Of a DNA stretch of 64,000 bases, positions 48,880-58,683 are shown piece after piece. Every line of letters starts with the position of its first letter. Position 1 is the first letter of the stretch. The position numbers were made by a program, and so were the translations under genes. Source of the DNA: Halobacillus sp. A5 (GTDB lineage Bacteria; Bacillota; Bacilli; Bacillales; Halobacillaceae); NCBI RefSeq assembly GCF_024189315.1, contig NZ_JAIZEO010000001.1, positions 186,001 to 250,000 on the forward strand. The letters run 5' to 3'. Under the pieces are notes generated by a model. That model was not told the DNA's origin. It searched no databases and saw only the letters and a program-made list of their open reading frames with translations.

Positions 48880-49203
48880 GTGCATACGATATGGATGTCA
48901 ACGGTGTTGATCATTAGTTTGGTCCTGCAGCCTTCAGCTGTCAATACAGAGAAGAATGCCAGTGACCACAGTTTTGTGAACGCATCAGTAGTAAACAAAG
49001 AAATTCCTGCCTTTGTTTATCAGGAACCTTTAGAGCTTAAAGTTATTTTAAAGACATATGATAATGAAGAATTAATAGATACAGAAGTTAAAAATAAAAA
49101 GATATGGGCGATGGAGGATTTTTGGGCTCAATACAAAGACTGGACGGTCGAGGGTCAGGAAATCGGGAAGATTGTTTTTCAGAGACAAGTGGATCGCACT
49201 TGA
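48880..49203 (+). CDS. bofC: BofC-like protein, N-terminal domain only
   Basis: 107 residues: signal peptide (TIWMSTVLIISLVLQPSA), then a domain with PLELKVILKTYDNE and WAMEDFWAQYKDWTVEGQEIGKIVFQRQ, matching the N-domain of BofC (B. subtilis about 170 residues). BofC restrains the SpoIVB signalling protease in the forespore. The C-terminal BofC domain is missing; a terminator starts 11 bases after the stop. The start is GTG behind GAGGAGG. It lies just before ruvA, as in B. subtilis. Confidence 0.8.
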   Translation: MHTIWMSTVLIISLVLQPSAVNTEKNASDHSFVNASVVNKEIPAFVYQEPLELKVILKTYDNEELIDTEVKNKKIWAMEDFWAQYKDWTVEGQEIGKIVFQRQVDRT

Positions 49204-49213
49204 AAATAAGAGA

Positions 49214-49243
49214 GAAAACCGCTGAAAACTGGCGGTTTTTTTC
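49214..49243 (+). terminator. Terminator after bofC
   Basis: AAACCGC pairs with GCGGTTT, followed by T-rich sequence. Confidence 0.9.
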
Positions 49244-49261
49244 TATGTAATGATGCTTATG

Positions 49262-49286
49262 CGAACATGTGCTTGTGTGTTACAAT
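49262..49286 (+). promoter_or_regulatory. Possible LexA box and promoter of ruvAB
   Basis: CGAACATGTGCTTG at 49262-49275 matches one half of the Bacillus LexA box (CGAAC-N4-GTTCG) exactly and the other at three of five. An extended -10 (TGTTACAAT, core 49281-49286) follows. ruvAB is SOS-regulated in B. subtilis. Confidence 0.45.
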
Positions 49287-49327
49287 AAAGTGTAGATTAT
49301 ATTTTTCAGTTTAAGGGGAAATTCACC

Positions 49328-49945
49328 ATGATCGCCTATATTAAAGGAAATGTTACTTCAATTGATGAAGATTCGATTGCTGTGGAAACACAAGGCGTAG
49401 GATATGAGATTCTCTGCCCTTCACCTTTTAATTTCCAGCAGGATTTACATAAAGAAGTGAAGATTCATACGTATCATTACGTAAGAGAAGATCAGCAGCT
49501 TCTATTTGGGTTTAAGAAGAAAGAAGACAAGCTATTGTTCTCTAAATTGTTAAATGTATCGGGTATCGGTCCTAAAGGAGCACTTGCTATTTTAGGAAGT
49601 GTCAGCGTGCCTGAGTTTGTTTCAGCTATTGAACAGGAAGACGACAAATATTTAACTAAATTTCCCGGGGTAGGAAAGAAAACAGCTCGTCAGATGATAC
49701 TTGATTTGAAAGGAAAGCTGATTGTCTGGCTGCCTGATGAGCAGAATGAGCAGACGATTTTCTATCAGGAAGAAGGATCTGATAAACAGAAGCGCGAACG
49801 AATCGACGAAGCTTTAGAGGCACTAAAAGCACTTGGATATTCAGATAAAGAACTTAAGATGGTTCAGCCCGAACTTGCTAAAGCAAACCATGGAAATGTG
49901 GATGATTACATTAGACAAGGTTTGCAGCTGCTTATGAAGGTGTAA
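49328..49945 (+). CDS. ruvA: Holliday junction DNA helicase subunit RuvA
   Basis: Binds four-way junctions and positions RuvB. The 205-residue protein has the OB-fold start MIAYIKGNVTSIDEDSIAVE, two helix-hairpin-helix motifs (NVSGIGPKGALAIL and FPGVGKKTARQMI), and the C-terminal RuvB-contact domain (EALKALGYSDKEL). AAGGGGA precedes the ATG. It is followed by ruvB. Confidence 0.97.
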   Translation: MIAYIKGNVTSIDEDSIAVETQGVGYEILCPSPFNFQQDLHKEVKIHTYHYVREDQQLLFGFKKKEDKLLFSKLLNVSGIGPKGALAILGSVSVPEFVSAIEQEDDKYLTKFPGVGKKTARQMILDLKGKLIVWLPDEQNEQTIFYQEEGSDKQKRERIDEALEALKALGYSDKELKMVQPELAKANHGNVDDYIRQGLQLLMKV

Positions 49946-49966
49946 GAGAAAGGAGGATAAAATATA

Positions 49967-50968
49967 ATGGAAGAACGGATGATTTCAGGCGAATTGCAGG
50001 ATGCCGAACAGGACATAGAGTTAAGCTTACGGCCTGAGTGGCTTAAACAATATATTGGGCAGGATAAAACTAAAGAAAACTTACGTATCTTTATTGAAGC
50101 AGCAAAAATGCGGGAAGAACCTTTAGATCATACTCTGCTCTTTGGACCTCCTGGACTTGGAAAAACAACACTTGCCTCCATTATTGCCAATGAAATGAAT
50201 GTACAGTTCAGAACAACAGCGGGTCCGGCTATCGAACGTGCGGGAGATTTAGCGGCTATTTTATCTTCGCTGGAAGCTGGGGACGTACTCTTTATAGATG
50301 AAATTCATCGGCTGCCCCGCTCTGTAGAAGAGATATTGTATCCGGCGATGGAAGATTTCTGTCTGGATATCGTCGTGGGAACCGGACCAAGTGCACGATC
50401 TGTAAGGCTCGATCTGCCTCCATTTACATTAGTAGGGGCGACCACACGTGCAGGTCTGCTTTCTGCTCCTTTAAGGGACCGTTTTGGGGTGCACAGCAGG
50501 CTGGATTATTATGATGCCGGGGCACTTTGTGAGATTGTAGAAAGAACATCTGAGATCTTTCAAATAGGCATTGAAAAGGATGCTGCCGTAGAAGTCGCAC
50601 GCCGATCAAGAGGAACTCCCAGAATTGCCAACCGTCTTCTTAAACGGGTGCGCGATATTGCTCAGGTAGGTGGAGAATCTGTCATTTCAAATGTGACAAC
50701 ACAAAGGGCTTTAAAAATGCTTCAAGTCGATGAAGAAGGTCTTGATCACATTGATCACAAATTTCTAATTGCGATCATCGACCAATTTAAAGGAGGCCCG
50801 GTAGGTCTGGATACGATATCCGCTACCATTGGAGAGGAATCTCAGACGATCGAGGATGTATATGAACCGTTTCTTCTGCAAACTGGATTTATTCAGCGCA
50901 CCCCGAGAGGAAGAGTTGTAACTCCAAAAGCATACTCACATTTTAACCGGGAGGTGCCAGGCTCTTGA
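49967..50968 (+). CDS. ruvB: Holliday junction DNA helicase subunit RuvB
   Basis: AAA+ motor that drives branch migration with RuvA. Walker A is [11 protein letters not shown], Walker B is LFIDEIHR, sensor I is LVGATTRAG, the arginine finger region is APLRDRFG, and a C-terminal winged helix ends [12 protein letters not shown]. At 333 residues it has normal length. AAAGGAGG precedes the ATG. Its stop overlaps the next gene's TTG start. Confidence 0.97.
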   Translation: MEERMISGELQDAEQDIELSLRPEWLKQYIGQDKTKENLRIFIEAAKMREEPLDHTLLFGPPGLGKTTLASIIANEMNVQFRTTAGPAIERAGDLAAILSSLEAGDVLFIDEIHRLPRSVEEILYPAMEDFCLDIVVGTGPSARSVRLDLPPFTLVGATTRAGLLSAPLRDRFGVHSRLDYYDAGALCEIVERTSEIFQIGIEKDAAVEVARRSRGTPRIANRLLKRVRDIAQVGGESVISNVTTQRALKMLQVDEEGLDHIDHKFLIAIIDQFKGGPVGLDTISATIGEESQTIEDVYEPFLLQTGFIQRTPRGRVVTPKAYSHFNREVPGS

Positions 50969-51165
50969 CGGGCATGGGGAAAATCTTTATTGTAATAGGG
51001 GTTGTATTTATTGTGATCGGCATCATATGGAGTTTATTCGGTAAGCTGCCAGGCGATTTCAGCTTTAAAAAGGGTCCAGTTACCGTTTATTTTCCAATTA
51101 TGACATCGATCATTGCAAGCGTCGTATTAACGCTTATTTTTTATTTAATTAGTAAAATGCGATAG
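50965..51165 (+). CDS. DUF2905 small membrane protein
   Basis: 66 residues with two membrane segments ([18 protein letters not shown] and [17 protein letters not shown]-like) and the DUF2905 block [20 protein letters not shown] between them. The start is TTG, eight bases after GGGAGGTG, overlapping ruvB by four bases. Function is unknown; the ruvB-DUF2905-queA order recurs in Firmicutes. Confidence 0.85.
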   Translation: MTGMGKIFIVIGVVFIVIGIIWSLFGKLPGDFSFKKGPVTVYFPIMTSIIASVVLTLIFYLISKMR

Positions 51166-51180
51166 GAATAGGAGCATCAC

Positions 51181-52206
51181 ATGGACATAAATGCATACGA
51201 TTTTCATTTACCCGAGGAATTAATTGCGCAGGTTCCTTTAAAGGATCGATCTTCTTCCAGGTTAATGGTGCTGGATCGACAGAATCAAACCACAGACCAT
51301 AAGCATTTTAGTGATATCTCTCACTTTTTAAAAAAGGGAGACTGTCTCGTTCTCAATGATACACGTGTTCTTCCAGCCCGCTTATATGGTGCTAAAGAAG
51401 ATACAGGTGGAAAAGTAGAAGTACTTCTGCTTCATCAAACTGACCGGGATGAATGGGAGGTTCTCGTAAAGCCTGCCAGGAAGGTAAAGGAAGGAACAAG
51501 AATTATATTTGGGGAAGGACAGCTGACAGCTGAGTGCACGGGCACCCAGGAGCACGGCGGGAGAATTGTAAAGTTTTCCTACCAGGGCATCTTTCTTGAA
51601 GTATTGGAATCACTTGGTGAAATGCCGCTTCCTCCGTATATTAAAGAGCAGTTGTCTGATCAGGAAAGATACCAGACAGTTTATGCAAAAGAGGAAGGCT
51701 CTGCTGCAGCACCTACAGCGGGACTTCATTTTACTACGGAACTACTTGAAGAATTGCAGAGAAAAGGAGTGGAAATTGTTTATCTGACTCTCCACGTTGG
51801 TTTAGGCACATTTCGCCCGGTTAGTGTGGAATCAGTAGAAAAACACGAAATGCATGCTGAGTTCTATACCTTAAGTGAAGAAGCAGCACAAAAACTGAAT
51901 GAGGTTAAAGTAAGTGGCGGCAGGATTATATCAGTAGGAACCACATCCACTCGCACACTTGAGACAATTATGCGTGATCATGGTAGGTTTAAGGAGGCCA
52001 GTGGATGGACTGATATATTTATTTATCCTCCCTATCAGCTGCAGGCAATCGACGGCTTAATTACAAACTTTCATTTGCCTAAGTCGACTTTAATTATGCT
52101 TGTCAGTGCTTTCGCCGGACGTGATTACATCCTGGATGCTTACAACAAAGCAGTGGAGGAACGTTACCGATTTTTCAGTTTTGGCGATGCAATGTTTATT
52201 TTTTAA
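51181..52206 (+). CDS. queA: S-adenosylmethionine:tRNA ribosyltransferase-isomerase
   Basis: Makes epoxyqueuosine in tRNA anticodons from preQ1-tRNA and SAM. The 341-residue protein opens [15 protein letters not shown], has [27 protein letters not shown] and the C-terminal [19 protein letters not shown] block. AATAGGAG precedes the ATG. It is paired with tgt downstream. Confidence 0.97.
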   Translation: MDINAYDFHLPEELIAQVPLKDRSSSRLMVLDRQNQTTDHKHFSDISHFLKKGDCLVLNDTRVLPARLYGAKEDTGGKVEVLLLHQTDRDEWEVLVKPARKVKEGTRIIFGEGQLTAECTGTQEHGGRIVKFSYQGIFLEVLESLGEMPLPPYIKEQLSDQERYQTVYAKEEGSAAAPTAGLHFTTELLEELQRKGVEIVYLTLHVGLGTFRPVSVESVEKHEMHAEFYTLSEEAAQKLNEVKVSGGRIISVGTTSTRTLETIMRDHGRFKEASGWTDIFIYPPYQLQAIDGLITNFHLPKSTLIMLVSAFAGRDYILDAYNKAVEERYRFFSFGDAMFIF

Positions 52207-52301
52207 GTATTGATCTTTGCAGCCTTCAAATGAAAAGAATTTTGTAATTTTTCTGCCTCCAGGCTTAGGAGAGATATCAATAAAAGGGTTTAACAAGCTG
52301 A

Positions 52302-53477
<1,176 letters not shown>

Positions 53478-53492
53478 AAAGGGGGAATACGA

Positions 53493-53756
53493 ATGGACAC
53501 ACTATTAGGATTGTTACCGATTATCTTAATGTTTGTCATTTTCTACTTCTTGCTGATCCGCCCTCAGCAGAAAAAACAAAAGAATGTTCAAAATATGCAG
53601 GCGGAGTTGCAAAAAGGAGATAGAGTTATTACAATTGGAGGCCTTCATGGCACGATTCATGCCATTGACGAGAATACTCTGATCGTTAGTGTACAGGATG
53701 GGTCTCAGTTGAAATTTGACCGCTCTTCAGTAAGAGAGAAACTGAACCAGGACTAA
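53493..53756 (+). CDS. yajC: Preprotein translocase subunit YajC
   Basis: 87 residues: one membrane segment (LLPIILMFVIFYFLLI) followed by RPQQKKQKNVQNMQ and GDRVITIGGLHGTI, the family pattern. It is an accessory of SecYEG-SecDF. AAAGGGGGA precedes the ATG. The B. subtilis orthologue is yrbF. Confidence 0.96.
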   Translation: MDTLLGLLPIILMFVIFYFLLIRPQQKKQKNVQNMQAELQKGDRVITIGGLHGTIHAIDENTLIVSVQDGSQLKFDRSSVREKLNQD

Positions 53757-53829
53757 AGATTAAGCGATATTAGGTCTGTTTTTTATAAGACAGACCTGGG
53801 CTTATCTACATACGCTTAACTAATCGCCT

Positions 53830-53864
53830 GAGGCAGCCGGAATTTTTCCGGCTGCCTGTTTTTC
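53830..53864 (+). terminator. Terminator after yajC
   Basis: AGGCAGCCGG pairs with CCGGCTGCCT, followed by a T-rich tail. A second hairpin, AGGTCTGT (53772) with ACAGACCT (53790), precedes it. Confidence 0.9.
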
Positions 53865-54009
53865 ATTATCCCTCAAACTAATAATTCTGTACGGTTCATT
53901 CATTTATAAATCAATACCATAATTAAAGTTGAGATTGAAGTCAGATAAAAGTCAGTGGAAGTATCATGTCGTTTCTCCAGCCAAAAGTATAAAGCCCTGC
54001 AATGTATCA

Positions 54010-54387
54010 CTAGGTACGCCTTTGCGGCATATTTATACCTATCATTCCTCCAAGAGAAGCTGCCAGCAATAACCCTCCGAAATAGCTTAATTGAGCAAGT
54101 GATACCCACCTGTTTTCGAAAACAATTTGAAAGAGCATCATAATAACTATAAATATAAAACCTGTTAACAATCCTGTAAGCCAACCCTTCTGCTGTCCTT
54201 TATAAGCAGCGAGCAAACCTCCAAAAGCAAGAATAGATAATCCAGCAATTAAAGAAATCTGATTTAAAGTATGCGTATCCAAAGTAGTGAATCTTAGTAA
54301 GCTGGCTAAAATGGCTGAAAACAGGATCATTAGTATAAATATAGAACCAACACCATACCCAAGTACTCCTTGTAAAAATCTTTTCAT
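54010..54387 (-). CDS. yrzE: YrzE-like membrane protein (TIGR04086 family)
   Basis: 125 residues with four membrane segments (GVGSIFILMILFSAILASL, LNQISLIAGLSILAFGGL, GWLTGLLTGFIFIVIMML, and a last one ending GGMIGINMP). B. subtilis yrzE lies at this place. The start is the ATG at 54387 (MKRFLQGVLGYG) behind GGGGGCGGAAG; the open frame further upstream has no ribosome-binding site. Function is unknown. Confidence 0.8.
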   Translation of the reverse strand: MKRFLQGVLGYGVGSIFILMILFSAILASLLRFTTLDTHTLNQISLIAGLSILAFGGLLAAYKGQQKGWLTGLLTGFIFIVIMMLFQIVFENRWVSLAQLSYFGGLLLAASLGGMIGINMPQRRT

Positions 54388-54511
54388 TTCTTCCGCCCCC
54401 TTAATTAGCATGTCTTCCTTACTATATGCATGAAGATAGTGAAGATAGAAGTAGATATTTAGACGAGCTTTTGAATAGATATAAAAAAAGCACGTGTAAA
54501 GGGGAAGGTCT

Positions 54512-55798
54512 ATGACCACTTTGGTTACCGTTATAATTTTCGTAATCAGTTACTGCTTACTTATGATTGAAAAATGGAACCGAGCAACTATTGCTTTAAC
54601 TGGAGGAGTCCTTCTGCTTATTTGTAATGTATACGAATGGGAGGATGCTTTTGGATTTATTGACTGGGACACGATTGCGTTATTGTTTTCAATGATGGTC
54701 CTCGTTTCTATTACAAAGAGAACAGGAATCTTTACTTATGTAGCCATACGGTTAGCACAATTAGTCAAAGGCCGTCCTGTGCCCCTTCTCGTGGTGTCCG
54801 CTTTATTTACTGCTGTGGGCTCTGCATTTCTTGATAATGTCACCACCGTTTTATTATTTGTTCCGGTCCTTCTTTCTTTAGTAAAGCAATTACAGCTTCC
54901 TTCATTTCCCTTTCTTCTCACAACGATATTTGCTTCAAATATTGGAGGGGCAAGTACTCTAATCGGAGATCCGCCAAATATTATGATCGGACAGGCGGTC
55001 GAGCATTTTACATTTTTATCATTCCTTAATCATATGGGCCCGGTAGTGTTTGTTATTTTTGTGATCACTGTATCCATTCTAGTTTTTTTATTTAAAAATA
55101 AACTTCATTACAATCAAAGACTGGCCGAACAATTCATGACAGAGGATGCGAACAAATATTTAGAAAAAAATCAATTACTATACCGCTCGCTTTCTGCCCT
55201 TTTTCTAACAATAGCAGGCTTTATGCTGCATCCATTTATTCACATGGATATTACAACTATAGCTGTGAGCGGAGCCCTGTTATTATTATTTACAACAGAT
55301 CATCTACTGGAAGTAGAAGAAGTATTTCAAGAGGTAGAATGGGTCACTTTATTCTTCTTTATGGGGCTGTTTATGCTGGTCGGGGGTCTTCAGACTGTGG
55401 GGCTTATAGACGAATTAGCAAGAGGGATGATCTGGCTTTCGGACGGGGATCTGCCATTTACATCTTTAATGATGCTGTGGAGCTCAGGGATCATTTCAGG
55501 AGTGGTGGACAATATTCCATTTGTAGCTGCAATGATTCCTGTCGTTCAAGAGCTGCAGAGCTATGGAATGATGAATGTGGATCCCATTTGGTGGTCACTT
55601 GCTTTAGGAGCCTGCCTGGGAGGCAACGGCACGTTAATAGGCGCTTCTGCCAATGTAGTGGTTGCAGGACTTGCTGCCAGCTATAGGGAACCTATTCCCT
55701 TTGTCAAATTCGCAATGTATGGAATACCGCTGCTGGTATTATCGCTCATTATTTGTTCTTTCTATATATTCTTTAGATATTTAATTCCCTTTCTATAA
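54512..55798 (+). CDS. ArsB/NhaD-type ion transporter
   Basis: 428 residues with about eleven membrane segments. Two half-repeats carry the signatures of the ion transporter superfamily: SAFLDNVTTVLLFVPV with GGASTLIGDPPNIMIG, and SGVVDNIPFVAAMIPV with GGNGTLIGASANVV. Likely a sodium/proton antiporter or anion pump; the substrate cannot be told from sequence, and arsenic genes are not nearby. AAGGGGAAGG precedes the ATG. The stop codon lies in a hairpin (TTCCCTTTCT with AGAAAGGGAA). Confidence 0.88.
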   Translation: MTTLVTVIIFVISYCLLMIEKWNRATIALTGGVLLLICNVYEWEDAFGFIDWDTIALLFSMMVLVSITKRTGIFTYVAIRLAQLVKGRPVPLLVVSALFTAVGSAFLDNVTTVLLFVPVLLSLVKQLQLPSFPFLLTTIFASNIGGASTLIGDPPNIMIGQAVEHFTFLSFLNHMGPVVFVIFVITVSILVFLFKNKLHYNQRLAEQFMTEDANKYLEKNQLLYRSLSALFLTIAGFMLHPFIHMDITTIAVSGALLLLFTTDHLLEVEEVFQEVEWVTLFFFMGLFMLVGGLQTVGLIDELARGMIWLSDGDLPFTSLMMLWSSGIISGVVDNIPFVAAMIPVVQELQSYGMMNVDPIWWSLALGACLGGNGTLIGASANVVVAGLAASYREPIPFVKFAMYGIPLLVLSLIICSFYIFFRYLIPFL

Positions 55799-55859
55799 TA
55801 GAAAGGGAAAAGTTAGGTCATCTTAAACGTGTAGAGTTTAAGAAGGGCTGAGGATAGTA

Positions 55860-56507
55860 ATGATACTGGAATTGGTTATTCGGACGGTAATTACTTATTT
55901 ATTTATATTAGTGATTTTTAGACTGATGGGAAAACGGGAAATCGGTGAACTTAGTGTAATGGATTTAGTCGTATTCATCATGCTTGCAGAAATCGCCATT
56001 TTTCTAATTGAAAAACCGGAGTCGTCTATTTGGCAGGCTATTATCCCTATGAGTGTGCTTCTTAGTATACAATGGGGCAGCGCCATTTTATCATTAAGAA
56101 GCAAGAAGTTTCGCGACTGGTTTGACGGTAAGCCCTCAGTATTGATTAGACACGGGGAAATTGATGAGCAGGAAATGAGGAGGCAGAGGTACAATTTCTC
56201 TGATTTATTATTACAATTAAGAGAACAGGAGGTTCAGCATTTAGAAGATATTGACTTTGCTGTGCTGGAGCCCTCCGGGAAACTCTCTGTATTTAAGAAA
56301 AAAGAAAATGGTTCATCAGATTATGCCGTTGTCCTAATTGAAGATGGCCAGGTCCAATATGCAGGGTTAAAGGAGACAAAAAAAACGAAAGATTGGTTAA
56401 TGAATGAAATTAAGAAAAAAGGATTTGAAACGGTGGAAGATATTTCGTTGTGCACGATTAATCTAAGTGGAGAAATCAGTATGGACGAAGATGATGAAAG
56501 GAAGTAA
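55860..56507 (+). CDS. yrbG: DUF421 family membrane protein (YrbG-like)
   Basis: 215 residues: three membrane segments at the N-terminus, the DUF421 block RLMGKREIGELSVMDLVVF, then a soluble YetF-like domain with RQRYNFSDLLLQLREQ and DFAVLEPSGKLSVFKK. B. subtilis has yrbG here. Some relatives help spore germination or antibiotic tolerance; the function of this one is unknown. The ribosome-binding site is weak (GCTGAGG). Confidence 0.88.
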   Translation: MILELVIRTVITYLFILVIFRLMGKREIGELSVMDLVVFIMLAEIAIFLIEKPESSIWQAIIPMSVLLSIQWGSAILSLRSKKFRDWFDGKPSVLIRHGEIDEQEMRRQRYNFSDLLLQLREQEVQHLEDIDFAVLEPSGKLSVFKKKENGSSDYAVVLIEDGQVQYAGLKETKKTKDWLMNEIKKKGFETVEDISLCTINLSGEISMDEDDERK

Positions 56508-56562
56508 TTGATTAATCCCCCATTTTCATTCCAGAACTTTGTTTAAGATTTTATATTTGGAT

Positions 56563-56602
56563 GAAAAAATAGCCGGAGTCCAGGCTCTCCGGCTATTTTT
56601 TC
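56563..56602. terminator. Bidirectional terminator
   Basis: AAAATAGCCGGAG pairs with CTCCGGCTATTTT and has T runs on both strands. It serves the DUF421 gene and the converging spoVB. Confidence 0.92.
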
Positions 56603-58146
56603 GTTAATTTATGCCAGGGAATTAAATTCCACTCGTCTTTCGTTAATAATTTTACTTTAAATAAGAGATAGAGATATACCACGGCTAAGATAAAGGCCAC
56701 ACTTAACAATTCGACTAGAGGATTTGCAGAAAAGTAGTTCTGTTCATTAAGGAGGTACCCCAACCCGCCTGTTAAAGCAAGCACAGTAATAAATGTGAAC
56801 ACCATCTTATAAGGAAATTTAAAGCTTGTAGCTCTTATTAACGCGGCCAGGTGTAAAAGGGTTACGATCACGGCACCGACAACCATAGCAATAGCCACAC
56901 CATTGATGCCAAACTCCGCACGTGAACTTAACCCTGCCAGTACAGCAAATTTAACGGCAGCCCCGATTAATGTATTCCACATTGCGGCTTTAGCAAGGTC
57001 AAGCGCTTGTAAGCTTGCCTGCAGAGGTGTCTGTATATAGTGCAGAAGGAAGAAGGGAGCCATGAATTGTAATAGGAATACTCCTTGATCAGTACCGTAA
57101 ACTACAGATAATACAGTTGCGGGAAATAGAACATAGATCACTGTAACTAACCCGCCTGAGGCAAGGGAGAGCCTAATCGCCTGTAATATTCGGTAATTAA
57201 TGGTTCCGTATTGTTGTTTAGCAGCAGACTCACTTATAGATGGAACAAGTGAGACACCTAAAGCGTGGGTGAGAAAAGTAGGGAGAAATAATAATGGCAG
57301 AATGTAACCGGTCAAACCCCCATACAGCTTAGTTGTTTCTATCGCAGTAATTCCGGCAATCGCTAAACTTTGAGCTACGATGATGGGTTCAAAAAAATAG
57401 GTTAGAGACCCAATTAACCGGCTTCCCGACGTAGGAAGTGCGATCGTCATTAGTTGCTGCAAAGTCTGTCTGCCTTCCCGAATATGTTTAATCCATGCTT
57501 TTCTCCACTTAAACGTTTTATGAATAGAGAACTGTCTGGTCATATATAGAAGTGAAACCAGTTCTCCTATAATAACTGCGATCATAGCACCTGCAGCAGC
57601 ATACTGAACACCGTAAGGATAAAAAAGCTTTGTTAAGAACGCTACAGTAGTAATTCTGACAATCTGTTCTATAACTTGAGATACAGCTTGAGGCTTCATG
57701 TTCTGCCGCCCTTGGAAATAGCCTCTAAGTACGGCTGAGACTGCTGTTATCGGAATAATAGGGGTAACCGCGAGCAGAGGAGCCATGGCACGAGCATCTG
57801 TTAAGAAATACTGGGCGACAATTGGGGCGAATAAGAAAAGTCCTATAGTAAAGAAAATGCTTAAGCTTCCGGTAATGGTCAGTGAAATAATTAAAATACG
57901 TTTAATTTGTGCTTCGTCGCCATTTGCTTCGGCTTCAGATACTCGCTTTGAAATAGCTACAGGAAGGCCGAACTGTGTGATGGTTGTTACTAATATCAGG
58001 GTGGGAAGAGCCATCATGTAAAGCCCCATTCCTTCTTCCCCCATAATTCTTGCCACAACAATTCTGTTGATAAATCCTAATAGCCGGGTGATAAGCCCTG
58101 CTGCTACCAATATTAAGGCTCCGTGTAGAAAGGTTTGTTTTGTCAT
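56593..58146 (-). CDS. spoVB: Stage V sporulation protein B (MOP-family flippase)
   Basis: Polytopic membrane protein of the MATE/MurJ superfamily needed for spore cortex, probably as a lipid-II-type flippase. The 517-residue protein begins MTKQTFLHGALILVAAGLITR, with LGFINRIVVARIMGEEGMGLYMM and TQFGLPVAISKRVSEAEA. There are about fourteen membrane segments. The start is the ATG at 58146 behind AAGGCGG; the frame stays open further upstream. Its orientation, opposite to its neighbours, is as in B. subtilis. Confidence 0.94.
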   Translation of the reverse strand: MTKQTFLHGALILVAAGLITRLLGFINRIVVARIMGEEGMGLYMMALPTLILVTTITQFGLPVAISKRVSEAEANGDEAQIKRILIISLTITGSLSIFFTIGLFLFAPIVAQYFLTDARAMAPLLAVTPIIPITAVSAVLRGYFQGRQNMKPQAVSQVIEQIVRITTVAFLTKLFYPYGVQYAAAGAMIAVIIGELVSLLYMTRQFSIHKTFKWRKAWIKHIREGRQTLQQLMTIALPTSGSRLIGSLTYFFEPIIVAQSLAIAGITAIETTKLYGGLTGYILPLLFLPTFLTHALGVSLVPSISESAAKQQYGTINYRILQAIRLSLASGGLVTVIYVLFPATVLSVVYGTDQGVFLLQFMAPFFLLHYIQTPLQASLQALDLAKAAMWNTLIGAAVKFAVLAGLSSRAEFGINGVAIAMVVGAVIVTLLHLAALIRATSFKFPYKMVFTFITVLALTGGLGYLLNEQNYFSANPLVELLSVAFILAVVYLYLLFKVKLLTKDEWNLIPWHKLTKK

Positions 58147-58269
58147 CGTAGGAATCCGCCTTCTCAAAGGAATAAAATTCATATACAATGAAGTATATGC
58201 ATTGAGATGGACAAGGCATGACAAGGACTTAGTGATCCTTTTCATAACTATTTAAAGGAGTGCCGTACC

Positions 58270-58569
58270 ATGGAAGAAGCAAAACCAGTCACCCAGTGGA
58301 AAGATAGGATTATGCCTGTGTTAAACAGTAAAGCACATGAATTCAGAATGTTAGGGTACAAAAAGGCAAGTACTGAGGATGTATGGCAGTGTATGCAGAA
58401 AAAAATTTGGAAGAACAATCCTGATAAAAGGCTTTATGAAGTTGTGCAGGACATATTCCATTTGAGTAATAACCAATATGTAAGCTTTATAACAGTAGAA
58501 GCTTACCAAAATGATGACTTGATGGCATCCATTGAAGCTTTAAAACAAGGAAGCGAATCCTCAGATTAA
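58270..58569 (+). CDS. comN: Post-transcriptional regulator ComN
   Basis: 99 residues, soluble. WKDRIMPVLNSKAHEFRMLGY and TEDVWQCMQKKIWK fit the ComN (YrzD) family. In B. subtilis ComN binds the comE mRNA leader and promotes comE expression at division sites. The gene lies between spoVB and secDF, as in B. subtilis. AAAGGAG precedes the ATG. Confidence 0.9.
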   Translation: MEEAKPVTQWKDRIMPVLNSKAHEFRMLGYKKASTEDVWQCMQKKIWKNNPDKRLYEVVQDIFHLSNNQYVSFITVEAYQNDDLMASIEALKQGSESSD

Positions 58570-58683
58570 TAAGCTAATATTTGTTATATGCAAAATTAGT
58601 AGTAGAATGGTAAAAGAACTAAAGTTTTGTATAAAGATTACATAAGCTGTGTTGGGTAAAAGTAGAAGGAGGCAGAGAAAGAT

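Noticed and set aside
53955-54143. Plus-strand frame opposite yrzE
   Set aside because: It overlaps a supported minus-strand membrane protein and has no start signals.
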